DNA of 64,000 bases from Hydrogenophilales bacterium (GCA_016195805.1 JACPYT010000009.1:1-64000), one strand, 5' to 3'; shown: positions 18,248-27,212, numbered from the stretch's first letter. Notes: a model not told the origin generated them from the sequence alone. A program made the numbers and translations.

Positions 18248-19402
18248 ATGTTGAAACCCAAAACCTGGCTTCGCCTTGTCGTCATCGTGCTGGCCGTCGC
18301 TGCGCTGGCCTATGCCGGCTGGCACTTCACCCGCCCCCAACCGCCCGCCGTCGAACTCGCCACGATTGCGCGCGGCCCGGTCGAATCGACCGTGGTCAAC
18401 ACCCGCGCCGGCACGGTCAAGGCCTGCCGCCGCGCCAAGCTCGCCCCGGTGGCAGGGGGACAGATCGTCAAGCTGTGGGTGAAGGAAGGCGAACGCGTGA
18501 AGGCCGGCCAGCCGCTGCTGGAACTGTGGAACCGCGACCTCGCCGCGCAGCGCGAACTCGCCATCCGCCAGCTGACCACCAGCGAGGAACGTCGCCGCGA
18601 GGCCTGCATCATGGCGGACAACGCGAAGCGCGACGCCGAACGCAGCGCCCAACTGGCCGCCAGGGGATTCGTCAGCCCGCAGAGCACCGAAGACGCCCGC
18701 GCCAATGCGCGCGCGCGCCAGGCCAACTGCGATGCGCTCGCCGCCGACGTCAAGCGCGCGCAGGCGCAGATCAGCGTGACGCTGGCGGGGCTGGAGCGCA
18801 CCACGCTCACCGCGCCGTTTGCCGGCATCGTCGCCAAGATCACCGGCGAGGTCGGCGAATTCACCACCCCCTCGCCGCCCGGCATCCCCACCCCGCCTGC
18901 CGTGGATCTGATCGACGACAGCTGCCTCTACGTGAGTGCGCCGATGGACGAGGTCGACGCGCCCCGGCTGAAGCCCGGCCAGCCAGCGCGCATCACCCTC
19001 GATGCCCTGCCCGGCCGGACCTTTCCCGGCCATGTCCGGCGCATCGCGCCCTACGTGACCGAGGTCGAGAAGCAGGCACGCACGGTCGACGTCGAGGTCG
19101 ATTTCGACACGCCGCCGCACGATGCCCTGCTGGTCGGCTACAGTGCCGACGTCGAAGCCATCATCGAGCGCCGCGACAACGTGCTGCGCGTGCCCACCCA
19201 GGCGATCCAACAGGACGGCAGCGTGCTGGTGCTGGGCAAGAACGACACGCTGGAAACGCGCCGCCTGAAAACCGGGCTGGCCAACTGGGCGTTCACGGAA
19301 ATCACCAGCGGCCTCGAAGCCGGCGACCGCGTACTGCTGTCCTTCGATAACGAAAACGTGAAGGCCGGCGTGAAAGTCACCCCAAAAGTCGCGCAGCCAT
19401 GA
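18248..19402 (+). CDS. MacA-like periplasmic adaptor (membrane fusion protein)
   Basis: This is an HlyD/MacA-type adaptor, expected to bridge an inner-membrane ABC exporter and an outer-membrane channel. From the ATG at 18248 it has one N-terminal membrane anchor (VVIVLAVAALAYAGWHF) and a biotinyl/lipoyl-like segment (GGQIVKLWVKEGERVKAGQ). A helical hairpin with many Arg/Glu/Ala residues comes next, then beta-barrel domains. A TTG ten codons upstream is also open but would place a Pro before the membrane anchor. It overlaps the ATPase gene by 4 bases. The substrate is unknown. Confidence 0.85.
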   Translation: MLKPKTWLRLVVIVLAVAALAYAGWHFTRPQPPAVELATIARGPVESTVVNTRAGTVKACRRAKLAPVAGGQIVKLWVKEGERVKAGQPLLELWNRDLAAQRELAIRQLTTSEERRREACIMADNAKRDAERSAQLAARGFVSPQSTEDARANARARQANCDALAADVKRAQAQISVTLAGLERTTLTAPFAGIVAKITGEVGEFTTPSPPGIPTPPAVDLIDDSCLYVSAPMDEVDAPRLKPGQPARITLDALPGRTFPGHVRRIAPYVTEVEKQARTVDVEVDFDTPPHDALLVGYSADVEAIIERRDNVLRVPTQAIQQDGSVLVLGKNDTLETRRLKTGLANWAFTEITSGLEAGDRVLLSFDNENVKAGVKVTPKVAQP

Positions 19403-20070
19403 TCCGCCTCGCCGCGATCACGCGCGTGTTCCGCATGGGCGACCAGGAAGTACGCGCGCTCAACGGCATCAACCTCGACATCGCATCGGGCGAATACGTG
19501 TCGATCATGGGGCCGTCCGGTTCCGGCAAGTCCACCCTGCTAAATGTCATCGGCCTGCTCGACCAGCCGAACAGCGGGCGCTACGAACTGGACGGCCGCG
19601 ACGTCACCGGCCTGTCCGAGACCGAGCGGGCACGCGTGCGCCGCGAGAAGATCGGCTTCGTGTTCCAGTCCTTCCACCTGGTGCCGCGCCTGACCGCAGC
19701 GGAAAACATCGAGCTGCCGCTGATGCTGGAGGGCATCGCCCCGGCCGAGCGCAAGACCCGCGTCGACGCCGCGCTCGACGCCTTCGACCTCAAGGACCGC
19801 GCGCGCCATCGTCCGGCCGAACTCTCCGGCGGGCAGCGCCAGCGCGTGGCGATCGCGCGCGCCACCATCCTGCGCCCCACCGCGCTGCTGGCCGACGAGC
19901 CGACCGGCAACCTCGACCACCGCATCGGCGCCGAAGTAATGGAACTGCTGGAAGGCCTGCACCATGCCGGCACCACGCTGATCGTCGTCACCCACGACCG
20001 CGAGCTGGGCGCGCGCGCGCATCGCCACATCGCGATGCGGGACGGCGAGATCGTCGCCGACGAAAAATGA
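19399..20070 (+). CDS. ABC exporter ATPase, MacB/LolD type
   Basis: This is the 223-residue ATP-binding subunit of a type VII (MacB-like) ABC system. It has Walker A GPSGSGKST at about residues 38-46, the Q-loop in FVFQSFHLVPRL, the signature LSGGQRQRVAIARA, Walker B ALLADEPTGNLD and the H-loop VVTHDRE. As in LolD, it is a stand-alone ATPase. It overlaps both the adaptor and the first permease gene by 4 bases, so all four genes form one translationally coupled operon. Confidence 0.93.
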   Translation: MIRLAAITRVFRMGDQEVRALNGINLDIASGEYVSIMGPSGSGKSTLLNVIGLLDQPNSGRYELDGRDVTGLSETERARVRREKIGFVFQSFHLVPRLTAAENIELPLMLEGIAPAERKTRVDAALDAFDLKDRARHRPAELSGGQRQRVAIARATILRPTALLADEPTGNLDHRIGAEVMELLEGLHHAGTTLIVVTHDRELGARAHRHIAMRDGEIVADEK

Positions 20071-21269
20071 ACCTGCGCGACACCCTGACCCTCTCCTTCG
20101 AAACCGTGGTGAGCTACCGCACCCGCTCCCTGCTCATCGTACTGGCGATGGCGCTGGGGGTGGCGGCGGTGGTCGTGCTGACCGCGCTGGGCGAAGGCGC
20201 GCGCCTCTATGTGGTCGGGCAGTTCTCCTCGCTCGGCACCAATCTGGTCTTCGTGCTGCCGGGCCGCGCCGAGACGTCGGGCGGATTTCCCGGCGCGGCG
20301 CTCGGCCAGACGCCGCGCGACCTCACCCTGGAAGACGCCCGCTTCATCGGCCACCTGCCGCAGGTCAAGCGCTATGCGCCGCTCAACGTGGGCGTGGCCG
20401 AGCTCACCTCCGGCGGACGCTTGCGCGAGGTGACGGTGCTCGGCAGCACCTCCGAACTGCTGCCGATCCGCCACATGAAGCTGTCGCAGGGCAGCTTTCT
20501 CGCGCGCGGCTCGGAACGCAGCGCGCAGATCGTGTTGGGCAGCGTGATTGCGCACGAATTCTTTCCCGACGGCAAGGCAGTCGGCCAGCGCATCCGGCTC
20601 GGCGACAGCCGCTTCCTGGTGTCCGGCGTGCTGGCCCCGCAGGGCGAGTCGATGGGCTTCAATTCCGACGAGATCGTCATCATCCCGATCGACTATGCGC
20701 AGGAACTGTTCAACACCCAGTCGCTGTTCCGCATCCTGATCGAGGCGCGCAGCCGCACCGACATCGAACCGGCCAGGGCCGCCATCCGCCATGTCCTGAA
20801 GCTGCGCCACGACGGCGAGGAGGACGTCACCGTCATCACCCAGGACGCCATCCTCGCCACCTTCGACCGCATCCTGCGCGCGCTGACGCTGGGGGTGGCG
20901 GGCATCGCCGCGATCAGCCTGGCGGTGGCCGGCATCCTGGTGATGAACGTGATGCTGGTGGCGGTGGCCCAGCGTACCTCGGAAATCGGCCTGCTGAAAG
21001 CCCTCGGCGCGCCTGCCGCCGACATCCGCCGCCTGTTCTTCGCCGAGGCGCTGTGGCTGTCGCTGGCGGGCGGCGCCATCGGCTACGCGCTGGGGAACCT
21101 CGGCGCCTGGGTGATCCGCCTTGCCTACCCGCAGCTTCCCGCCTGGCCGCCGAACTGGGCCAGCGTGGCGGGCATCGCCACCGCCCTCCTCACCGGCGTC
21201 ATCGCCAGCCTGCTGCCCGCCGCGCGCGCGGCGCGGCTCGATCCGGTGCTGGCGCTGAGCGGAAAATGA
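20067..21269 (+). CDS. MacB/FtsX-type ABC permease, first subunit
   Basis: This 400-residue inner-membrane permease has the MacB layout: one membrane helix near the N-terminus (TRSLLIVLAMALGVAAVVVL) and a large periplasmic MacB_PCD domain to about residue 260. The FtsX domain then has three membrane helices and the coupling motif SEIGLLKALGAPAADIRRLF. No ATPase domain is fused. It ends with the ATGA overlap to a second permease of nearly equal length, so the transporter is probably a heterodimer. Confidence 0.9.
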   Translation: MNLRDTLTLSFETVVSYRTRSLLIVLAMALGVAAVVVLTALGEGARLYVVGQFSSLGTNLVFVLPGRAETSGGFPGAALGQTPRDLTLEDARFIGHLPQVKRYAPLNVGVAELTSGGRLREVTVLGSTSELLPIRHMKLSQGSFLARGSERSAQIVLGSVIAHEFFPDGKAVGQRIRLGDSRFLVSGVLAPQGESMGFNSDEIVIIPIDYAQELFNTQSLFRILIEARSRTDIEPARAAIRHVLKLRHDGEEDVTVITQDAILATFDRILRALTLGVAGIAAISLAVAGILVMNVMLVAVAQRTSEIGLLKALGAPAADIRRLFFAEALWLSLAGGAIGYALGNLGAWVIRLAYPQLPAWPPNWASVAGIATALLTGVIASLLPAARAARLDPVLALSGK

Positions 21270-22465
21270 GCCTCGTCGACACCCTGCGCTTCGCCCTGCA
21301 CGCGCTCACCGCGCACCGGCTGCGCACCTTCCTGTCCGCCACCGGCATCGCCGTCGGCATCGCCGCGGTCATCCTGCTCACCTCGATCGGCGACGGCATC
21401 CACCAGTTCGTGCTGTCCGAGTTCACCCAGTTCGGCACCAACATCATCAACGTCAGCCCCGGCAAGATCACCACGCACGGCGCCTCGGTCGGCGCCATCG
21501 GCAGTTCGCGGCTGCTGACGATCGACGACGCGCTGGCGCTGAAGACCTCGCGCTACGCCCAGTACACCAACGCCGGCGTGATGGGCAACGCGGAAATCCG
21601 CGCCCACGGCCGCAGCCGCCGCGTCACGGTGTACGGCGAAGGGCCGGACTTTTCGCGCGCCTTCAACATGCACGTGGCGGTCGGCCAGTACCTGCCCGCC
21701 GACGATCCGCGCAATCCGCGCGCCTATGCGGTGCTGGGCGCCAAGGTGCGCACTGAATTATTTGGCACCGCCAATCCGCTCGGCGCCACGCTGCAGGTCG
21801 GTGCCTCGCGCTTCCGCGTGATCGGCGTCATGGCGCCCAAGGGCCAGGTGCTGGGCTTCGACCTCGACGACACCGTCTACATCCCCACCGCGCGCGCGCT
21901 CGAAGTCTTCAACCGCGAGGGCGTGATGGAAATCCACATCGCCTATCATCCGGGCGCGCCGCTCAAGGCGGTGATCGCCGACGCCAAGCGCATCCTGATC
22001 GCGCGCCACGGCCGCGAGGATTTCACCCTGACGCCGCAGCAGCAGATGCTCGACACGCTCTCCACCGTGCTGGAGGTGCTCACCTTCGCCGTCGCCGCGC
22101 TCGGCGGGATTTCATTATTGGTCGGCGCGGTCGGCATGGTCACGCTGATGCACATCGCCGTCGCCGAGCGCGTCGCCGAGATCGGCCTGCTCACCGCGCT
22201 CGGCACGACCCGCGCGCAGATCCGCACCCTGTTCCTGATGGAGTCGACCGTGCTGTCCACCCTGGGCGGCCTCGGCGGACTGGCGGTCGGTGCCGGCATC
22301 GCCTGGCTGCTGAAGACCACGGTCGCCGACCTGCCGGTCAACACGCCGTGGGACTATGCCTTCGGTGCGCTGGGGGTGTCGGTGCTGATCGGGCTGGCTG
22401 CAGGGGTGGTGCCGGCGATGCGGGCCGCAAGGCTTAATCCGGTGGATGCGCTGCGGGCGGAATAA
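21266..22465 (+). CDS. MacB/FtsX-type ABC permease, second subunit
   Basis: This is the 399-residue paralogue of the preceding permease. Its N-terminal helix is LRTFLSATGIAVGIAAVILL, followed by a periplasmic domain with QFGTNIINVSPGKITTHGAS. The C-terminal FtsX part has AEIGLLTALGTTRAQIRTLF and ends PAMRAARLNPVDALRAE. The frame is open further upstream, but the ATG at 21266 overlapping the previous stop and the family N-terminus fix the start. It is the last gene of the operon and runs toward the HEPN gene. Confidence 0.9.
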   Translation: MSLVDTLRFALHALTAHRLRTFLSATGIAVGIAAVILLTSIGDGIHQFVLSEFTQFGTNIINVSPGKITTHGASVGAIGSSRLLTIDDALALKTSRYAQYTNAGVMGNAEIRAHGRSRRVTVYGEGPDFSRAFNMHVAVGQYLPADDPRNPRAYAVLGAKVRTELFGTANPLGATLQVGASRFRVIGVMAPKGQVLGFDLDDTVYIPTARALEVFNREGVMEIHIAYHPGAPLKAVIADAKRILIARHGREDFTLTPQQQMLDTLSTVLEVLTFAVAALGGISLLVGAVGMVTLMHIAVAERVAEIGLLTALGTTRAQIRTLFLMESTVLSTLGGLGGLAVGAGIAWLLKTTVADLPVNTPWDYAFGALGVSVLIGLAAGVVPAMRAARLNPVDALRAE

Positions 22466-22541
22466 CGAAGAAGTTGTGACGCCAAGCGGCTTTGTCGCGC
22501 TGTGTCCATGTTGACCGCTGTGTTACCAAAAATGAGGATGT

Positions 22542-23192
22542 TCAAAGGTAGACATCGAGGAGTTCGCGAACACCCTCTATAACATCTCCAATGTCCTTGA
22601 GATCAAGTTTGTCCCATTCGGCATGGAGAGCCGAGTTCCTGACGCCCGAATAGGACTTCATGCGCTTTGCCTTTACAGGCGTGAATACACCCACCTTTGT
22701 CAGTTCGTCTATCAGAGGCTCAAGCGAAAGACCGACACTATCAATGTCGTTCTTAACCGCGACTCGCTTGAGCGTGTCTTCGAGAACGGTGGAAACCAAT
22801 ATGGCGGATTCCTTCACCTTACCTGACTTGTGAAAGTGCGACGCGTGGTCGAGGAAATCATCGAACGCAGTTGCAAAGACTTGATACTCCAACTTAGCAA
22901 GCAATCCGTTTTGTGCTTCAGTCTGCACAGATCTAAGAACGCCCTGAACTTTCTGGAGCACACGAATCGGGATGCCGTTGCTAAGTTGTGGATCAGTCGT
23001 AAGGCGATCAATCTCGGCGCGAAAGAAACTGCCAAGGGGAGCCACCTGCAAAATTGTGTTCGCAGCGGAAGCCATCCAGGCTTGTGCTTGGACGACATCT
23101 CGTGTCCAGTAATCATCATCATCGTATGGGCGGACAACGGATTGGCCCTGGTTCAGCAACTCTTCGATTCGCTTAATCAGTTGTGCGTACAT
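22542..23192 (-). CDS. HEPN-type hypothetical protein (DUF4145-like)
   Basis: The 216-residue protein is not recognised with certainty. The C-terminal third is helical and contains RNSALH at 185-190, an R-x4-H motif as in HEPN ribonuclease domains, followed by a final helix. The context KSYSGVRNSALHAEW resembles DUF4145-like HEPN proteins. HEPN domains often serve as RNases in toxin or abortive-infection systems; activity here is inference only. Base composition is visibly more AT-rich than the flanking exporter operon, which suggests acquisition by transfer. It stands alone with no obvious partner and is convergent with the exporter operon. Confidence 0.6.
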   Translation of the reverse strand: MYAQLIKRIEELLNQGQSVVRPYDDDDYWTRDVVQAQAWMASAANTILQVAPLGSFFRAEIDRLTTDPQLSNGIPIRVLQKVQGVLRSVQTEAQNGLLAKLEYQVFATAFDDFLDHASHFHKSGKVKESAILVSTVLEDTLKRVAVKNDIDSVGLSLEPLIDELTKVGVFTPVKAKRMKSYSGVRNSALHAEWDKLDLKDIGDVIEGVRELLDVYL

Positions 23193-23293
23193 TTTTTCAC
23201 TGGTTTGATAAATGCGTCACTAGATACGCAGCAAACTTCATCTGAGCAAATAACTCAAAATCAAGCTACCGCATCTCTCCCTTCATCAATTTG

Positions 23294-23602
23294 TCAGGCC
23301 TCATACCCCTCGCGATGCGTCGCATTGATCGTGCGCAGCAATTCACGGAACGGAATGCTGCGCTCGTGCTTCTTGAACAGCGGCATGAAGGCCAGGTCCT
23401 CGCCCGACCCTACGCCCGCATATTTCCCGGACGCCATCGATTCGTGCAGGTCGCGCAGCATCTTGTCGAGATCGTCCAAAAACGGCGTGTAGGTCGACGC
23501 CTCGTCATCGTCGTGTTCCAGGCAGGCGCGCAGTTCGTCGACTTCGTACACCGCTTCGTGCACCAGGTCGATCAGCTGGTTGAGGTCTTGGGCTCTTTTC
23601 AT
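23294..23602 (-). CDS. Conserved hypothetical small acidic protein
   Basis: The 102-residue product begins MKRAQDLNQLIDLVHEAVYE and is rich in Asp and Glu, with mostly helical character. No catalytic motif, signal peptide or membrane segment was seen. A TTG seven codons upstream is also possible; neither start has a good ribosome site. Codon use is like that of the core genes. The regular acidic/hydrophobic pattern supports a real coding region. Function is unknown. Confidence 0.6.
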   Translation of the reverse strand: MKRAQDLNQLIDLVHEAVYEVDELRACLEHDDDEASTYTPFLDDLDKMLRDLHESMASGKYAGVGSGEDLAFMPLFKKHERSIPFRELLRTINATHREGYEA

Positions 23603-23680
23603 GTTCGTGTGCGTGTGGGACAAAGCGTAAGGATACCGCCGCTTGGCAGGCGGTGCGACAGGGAACCCATGAACAAGTCC

Positions 23681-23956
23681 TGCGACAAGCTCAGGCAGCG
23701 TCGTGAGCTCGTCAAACGGGCGAACGACAAGTGATGGATTCCGTTCGCTCTGAGTCTGTCGAAGCCTGTCCTGGGCCGGCCGAATGGGGGCTGCCCTTCG
23801 ACAGGCTCAGGGCGAACGGACCGGGGCGAGTCGCTCGGGCGAATTCTCTGGCGGTCTTGAATCTGAGGCTGACCGTTGCCCCGTTCGTGGTGAGCCTGTC
23901 GAACCACAGCATTTCAAAACTGCTTGACCCGAACCATAGAATCTCAGGGCGAACGG
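23681..23956. repeat. Cluster of REP-like palindromic elements
   Basis: The 485-base gap between the small acidic protein and ada holds several copies of a motif of the type CTTCGACAGGCTCAGGGCGA. The best hairpin pairs 23740-23764 with 23796-23820 (25-base arms, two mismatches). A further left arm lies at 23881-23903 with a partial right arm at 23942-23956, and a degenerate copy lies near 23681-23726. This motif is known as a dispersed intergenic repeat in many proteobacteria. Short open frames across it are products of the repeat, not genes. Confidence 0.8.
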
Positions 23957-24088
23957 TTGAGGGCTGAGCGAGCGCCATCATGACCGCTCAACTGCAATTT
24001 CCAGGATGAATTCGAGCGCACGTTCCGGATTGCGGGCCGGCCCGAACCGGTCGACACTGTGATTCCCACCCCCCGGATGAGATTCACC

Positions 24089-25183
24089 ATGGATACCGAA
24101 TCTGTCGCGCCCTTGCCGAACGCTGCCCCGCAGGCGTCCGAACAGCTTGCTGAGCAACGCTGGCAGGCCGTGGTGGGCCGCGACCCGCAGGCGGACGGCG
24201 AATTCGTCTACGCGGTCCGCACCACCGGCGTGTACTGCCGGCCCTCGTGCCCGTCGCGCGCCGCCAGGCGGCAGAACGTGGCGTTTTTCGATACGCCGGC
24301 GCTTGCCGCCGCAGCGGGCTACCGCCCCTGCAAGCGCTGCCGGCCGGACGCACCCTCGCCGCAGCAGGAACGCAATGAACGGGTGCTTCGGGCTTGCCGA
24401 ACGATCGAGCACAGCCTGTCGGCCCTGTCGCTCGCGCAGCTGGCGCAGCAGGCCGGCATGAGCCCGCACCACTTCCAGCGCGTCTTCAAGGCCGTCACCG
24501 GCCTTTCCCCCAAGGGCTATCACAAGGCCGTTCAGGCGCGGCGCGTGGCAGCTTCGCTGCAGTCCGCGCCGTCGGTGACCGATGCCTTCTACGACGCCGG
24601 CTTCAATTCGGCGGGGCGATTCTACGAGGAGGCGCCCGCCCTGCTCGGCATGTCGCCCGGCAACTATCGCAAGGGCGGCGCCGGCGAGCACATCCGCCAT
24701 GCCGTGGCGCCCTGCACGCTCGGCTGGGTCATCGTCGCCGCCACCCGCAAGGGGGTGTGCGCCATCGAGTTCGGCGAGTCGGCACAGGCGCTGGAAGACC
24801 GCATCCGGGCGCGCTTTCCGCAGGCCCGGTTCGAGCCGGCCGACGCCGGGTTCGAGCAATGGATCGCCCGAGTGCTGGAGTACATCGAGCAGCCGCGCGG
24901 CGTGCTCGATCTGCCGCTGGACGTGCAGGGAACGGTCTTCCAGCGCCGCGTCTGGCAGACCCTGCAGGCCATTCCTGCGGGCGAGACCGCCAGCTACGGC
25001 GAAATCGCCACGCGCATCGGTCAGCCCGGGGCATACCGCGCGGTGGCGCATGCCTGCGCGGAGAACGTGGTGGCGGTGGCGATTCCGTGCCACCGTGCCG
25101 TGCGCGCGGATGGCAGCCTGGCGGGCTACCGCTGGGGCCTCGCGCGCAAGGCGGAACTGCTGAAGCGGGAACGCAAGAAATAG
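24089..25183 (+). CDS. ada: Bifunctional Ada: DNA methyl-repair transcriptional regulator and O6-alkylguanine-DNA alkyltransferase
   Basis: Ada repairs methyl phosphotriesters and O6-methylguanine by suicidal methyl transfer and activates the adaptive response. From ATG 24089 (364 residues) it has the N-terminal Zn/methyl-acceptor site with Cys50, Cys54, Cys81 and Cys84 (GVYCRPSC ... CKRC). An AraC-type HTH region follows (LAQQAGMSPHHFQRVFK). The C-terminal MGMT domain has acceptor Cys334 in AIPCHRAV. An ATG at 24077 and a GTG at 24059 are in frame; none has a strong ribosome site. It is followed by the TRIC-like gene in the same direction. Confidence 0.95.
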   Translation: MDTESVAPLPNAAPQASEQLAEQRWQAVVGRDPQADGEFVYAVRTTGVYCRPSCPSRAARRQNVAFFDTPALAAAAGYRPCKRCRPDAPSPQQERNERVLRACRTIEHSLSALSLAQLAQQAGMSPHHFQRVFKAVTGLSPKGYHKAVQARRVAASLQSAPSVTDAFYDAGFNSAGRFYEEAPALLGMSPGNYRKGGAGEHIRHAVAPCTLGWVIVAATRKGVCAIEFGESAQALEDRIRARFPQARFEPADAGFEQWIARVLEYIEQPRGVLDLPLDVQGTVFQRRVWQTLQAIPAGETASYGEIATRIGQPGAYRAVAHACAENVVAVAIPCHRAVRADGSLAGYRWGLARKAELLKRERKK

Positions 25184-25217
25184 GCGGCGCAGGGTGCCCA
25201 CCCTTTCATTTCTTGCG
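25172..25217. repeat. Inverted repeat at the end of ada
   Basis: CGCAAGAAAT at 25172-25181 is exactly complementary to ATTTCTTGCG at 25208-25217. The loop contains a second small palindrome, GGGTGCCCACCC (25192-25203). The left arm overlaps the ada stop codon. It could be a transcription terminator without a T tract, or an mRNA-stabilising hairpin between ada and the next gene. Confidence 0.45.
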
Positions 25218-25272
25218 ATACTCCGGCATCGACAAGATCGGGCAGCCGAAGCGCTGCCACCGGGCACACTTC

Positions 25273-25887
25273 ATGGAAAACCTGCTGTACTGGGTCGGCC
25301 TGTCTGCCGTCGCGGTGTTTGCGCTCACCGGCGTGCTCGATGCCGGGCGCAAGAACATGGATCTGGTCGGCGCCGTGATGGTGGGAACGGCCACCGCGCT
25401 GGGCGGCGGAACGGTGCGCGACCTGCTGCTGCAGCGCCCGGTGTTCTGGCTCGGCGAGCCGGTTTATCTGTATGTCGCGCTGGCGACGACGCTCGTCGTC
25501 TTCTTCGCCGTGCGCGGCCTGCGGCTGCCGCCGCGCCTGTTCCTCGTCCCGGATGCCATCGGCCTGGCGCTGTTCACCATCGTCGGCACCCAGATCGCGC
25601 TGGACTGGCACGCGCCCTGGCTGGCGGCCAGCCTGCTGGGAATGATCACCGGCATCTTCGGCGGCGTGGTGCGCGATGTGCTGTGCAATGAAGTCCCGCT
25701 GGTATTCCTGCGCGGCGAGCTTTACGCGTCGGCCGCTTGGGCCGGCGCCCTGGTGATGATCGGCCTGCAGGCCCTGGGCCTGGCGCCGGTGATCGCAGCG
25801 TGGGCAGGGATGGCGACCATCCTTGGGATTCGGCTGATTGCGATGGCATTCCGCATTACCCTGCCCACCTATTCGGCGCGCAAGTAA
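25273..25887 (+). CDS. TRIC/UPF0126-family cation channel protein
   Basis: This 204-residue inner-membrane protein has about seven hydrophobic helices. It consists of two tandem UPF0126 repeats, each with the Gly-rich family motif: TALGGGTVRDLLL in the first and GIFGGVVRDVL in the second. Bacterial homologues form trimeric intracellular cation (TRIC)-type channels. The frame is open far upstream through ada, but the ATG at 25273 gives the family N-terminus MENLLYWVGLSAVAVFALTG. No physiological partner is visible in the neighbourhood. Confidence 0.88.
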   Translation: MENLLYWVGLSAVAVFALTGVLDAGRKNMDLVGAVMVGTATALGGGTVRDLLLQRPVFWLGEPVYLYVALATTLVVFFAVRGLRLPPRLFLVPDAIGLALFTIVGTQIALDWHAPWLAASLLGMITGIFGGVVRDVLCNEVPLVFLRGELYASAAWAGALVMIGLQALGLAPVIAAWAGMATILGIRLIAMAFRITLPTYSARK

Positions 25888-25957
25888 GGATGGAAAACGC
25901 GGCGTCGCAATAAAAACGGGGACCGAAGTCCTCGTTGCGTTGCGCGCTGCGCCCGGA

Positions 25958-27076
25958 TCAGTGCGCGTAGCGCTTTCTGCGATGAACCGCGAAACCGACC
26001 AGCCCCAGGCCAGCGAGCAGCAGGACATAGGTCCCGGGTTCCGGAACCGCAGCCGCCAGATTGACCGCGGCATTCTGGGCACCGAGGTAATTGCCGAGAT
26101 CGACGACCTTGGTTGGATCGTAAAGCGGATCGTTGGGATCATTGGGATGCGAGTCGCTGAACGTCACCAGTGCCTCATGGGTTTCCGGATCGTACACGCC
26201 GGAATATTTGTAGAACTCGTAGCGACGCAGGATCGATGCGGCATTCGGACCCACCGGCACCCCGTAGCCGCTCTCCAGTTGGCCCGCCAGGGGATTGCCC
26301 GGATCCTTCTGCAACAATTGCCACTCGACCTCGGTGACGGCCTGCTCGACTTTCGGGTTGCCGCCCACGAGTTCTTCCAGTACGACCGGATCCGCAAGCT
26401 CCGTGGTGAACACCTTGACCCAGATGGCTTCCCCGAACTGGGCTTCATTCTCGGGTGCCGGGGCCTGGATTTGCGCGACGACGACAGGTGGGTTGCCGAC
26501 GACCGGGGCAGGGATCACGTTCCAGACGGGGGCGGGAAGGTTGACGACCCCATTGCTCAGGACACCCGGCGCTCCGGTCTCGACCAGCCAGCTATACGTG
26601 GTCTTGGTCGCATTCGCGGTCGTGCCGACGCCGAAGTGATCGCACGGCGTCGATGCGCTGTAGCCCACACCGCCGCCCGACCAGCAATTGTCACCCGGCG
26701 TGATGAAGGTGCCGCTTGGCGTGCCGTAATCCCAACTGGCGGTATTACCGTCGAACACGCCCAGGTAGGTGATTTTCGTGCCGAACGTCGAACCGTTCGA
26801 GTATTCGGTGATGGTGGGCGAGCCGTAGCGTTCCACGCTGGTGGCCGGATCGAAGCCGCGGCCGCTGGGAAAGCCTCGCCCAACGCCACCGAAGGTGTCG
26901 GTGATGTCGCTGCTGTGCAGGCCTTCGAGATCGATTTCGAAGCCATGCGCGGTGAAGCCCGTGTCATTGATCACGTCAAAATTGCCCAGGCTGCCAAAGA
27001 CTGAAGCAGCGCCAACGCCCGGTGCGATTGCCATGGATACAGCCACCGCCACGGCGCAGTATTTTGATTTCAACAT
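25958..27076 (-). CDS. PEP-CTERM sorting-domain exported protein
   Basis: The 372-residue protein is predicted to be exported and processed by an exosortase. It has an N-terminal signal peptide (KYCAVAVAVSMAIAPGVGAA). A Gly/Ser/Thr/Pro-rich extracellular body has two closely spaced Cys residues. The C-terminal sorting signal is VPEPGTYVLLLAGLGLVGFA followed by a basic tail (HRRKRYAH). The ATG at 27076 is supported by AGGGAG eight bases upstream. Such proteins are often linked to exopolysaccharide or floc formation; no exosortase gene (xrt/epsH) is in this window. The body shows no recognised domain. Confidence 0.85.
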   Translation of the reverse strand: MLKSKYCAVAVAVSMAIAPGVGAASVFGSLGNFDVINDTGFTAHGFEIDLEGLHSSDITDTFGGVGRGFPSGRGFDPATSVERYGSPTITEYSNGSTFGTKITYLGVFDGNTASWDYGTPSGTFITPGDNCWSGGGVGYSASTPCDHFGVGTTANATKTTYSWLVETGAPGVLSNGVVNLPAPVWNVIPAPVVGNPPVVVAQIQAPAPENEAQFGEAIWVKVFTTELADPVVLEELVGGNPKVEQAVTEVEWQLLQKDPGNPLAGQLESGYGVPVGPNAASILRRYEFYKYSGVYDPETHEALVTFSDSHPNDPNDPLYDPTKVVDLGNYLGAQNAAVNLAAAVPEPGTYVLLLAGLGLVGFAVHRRKRYAH

Positions 27077-27212
27077 AGTCAGGCTCCCTGAGTTTAGCGG
27101 CATGAGGCGCGCGTTCATGCACAATGGCCTCGGCCCTTCCACCCCGAGAGGGAAAGCGCAAACGCCTGGCTGACGGCCATGCAACGCAACCAATTATTGA
27201 TAACTTAATCCG

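Noticed and set aside
23599-23981. Short frames on both strands over the REP-like cluster
   Set aside because: They translate the repeat arms (recurrent SLSK/RPEPVEG-type peptides), a known artefact.
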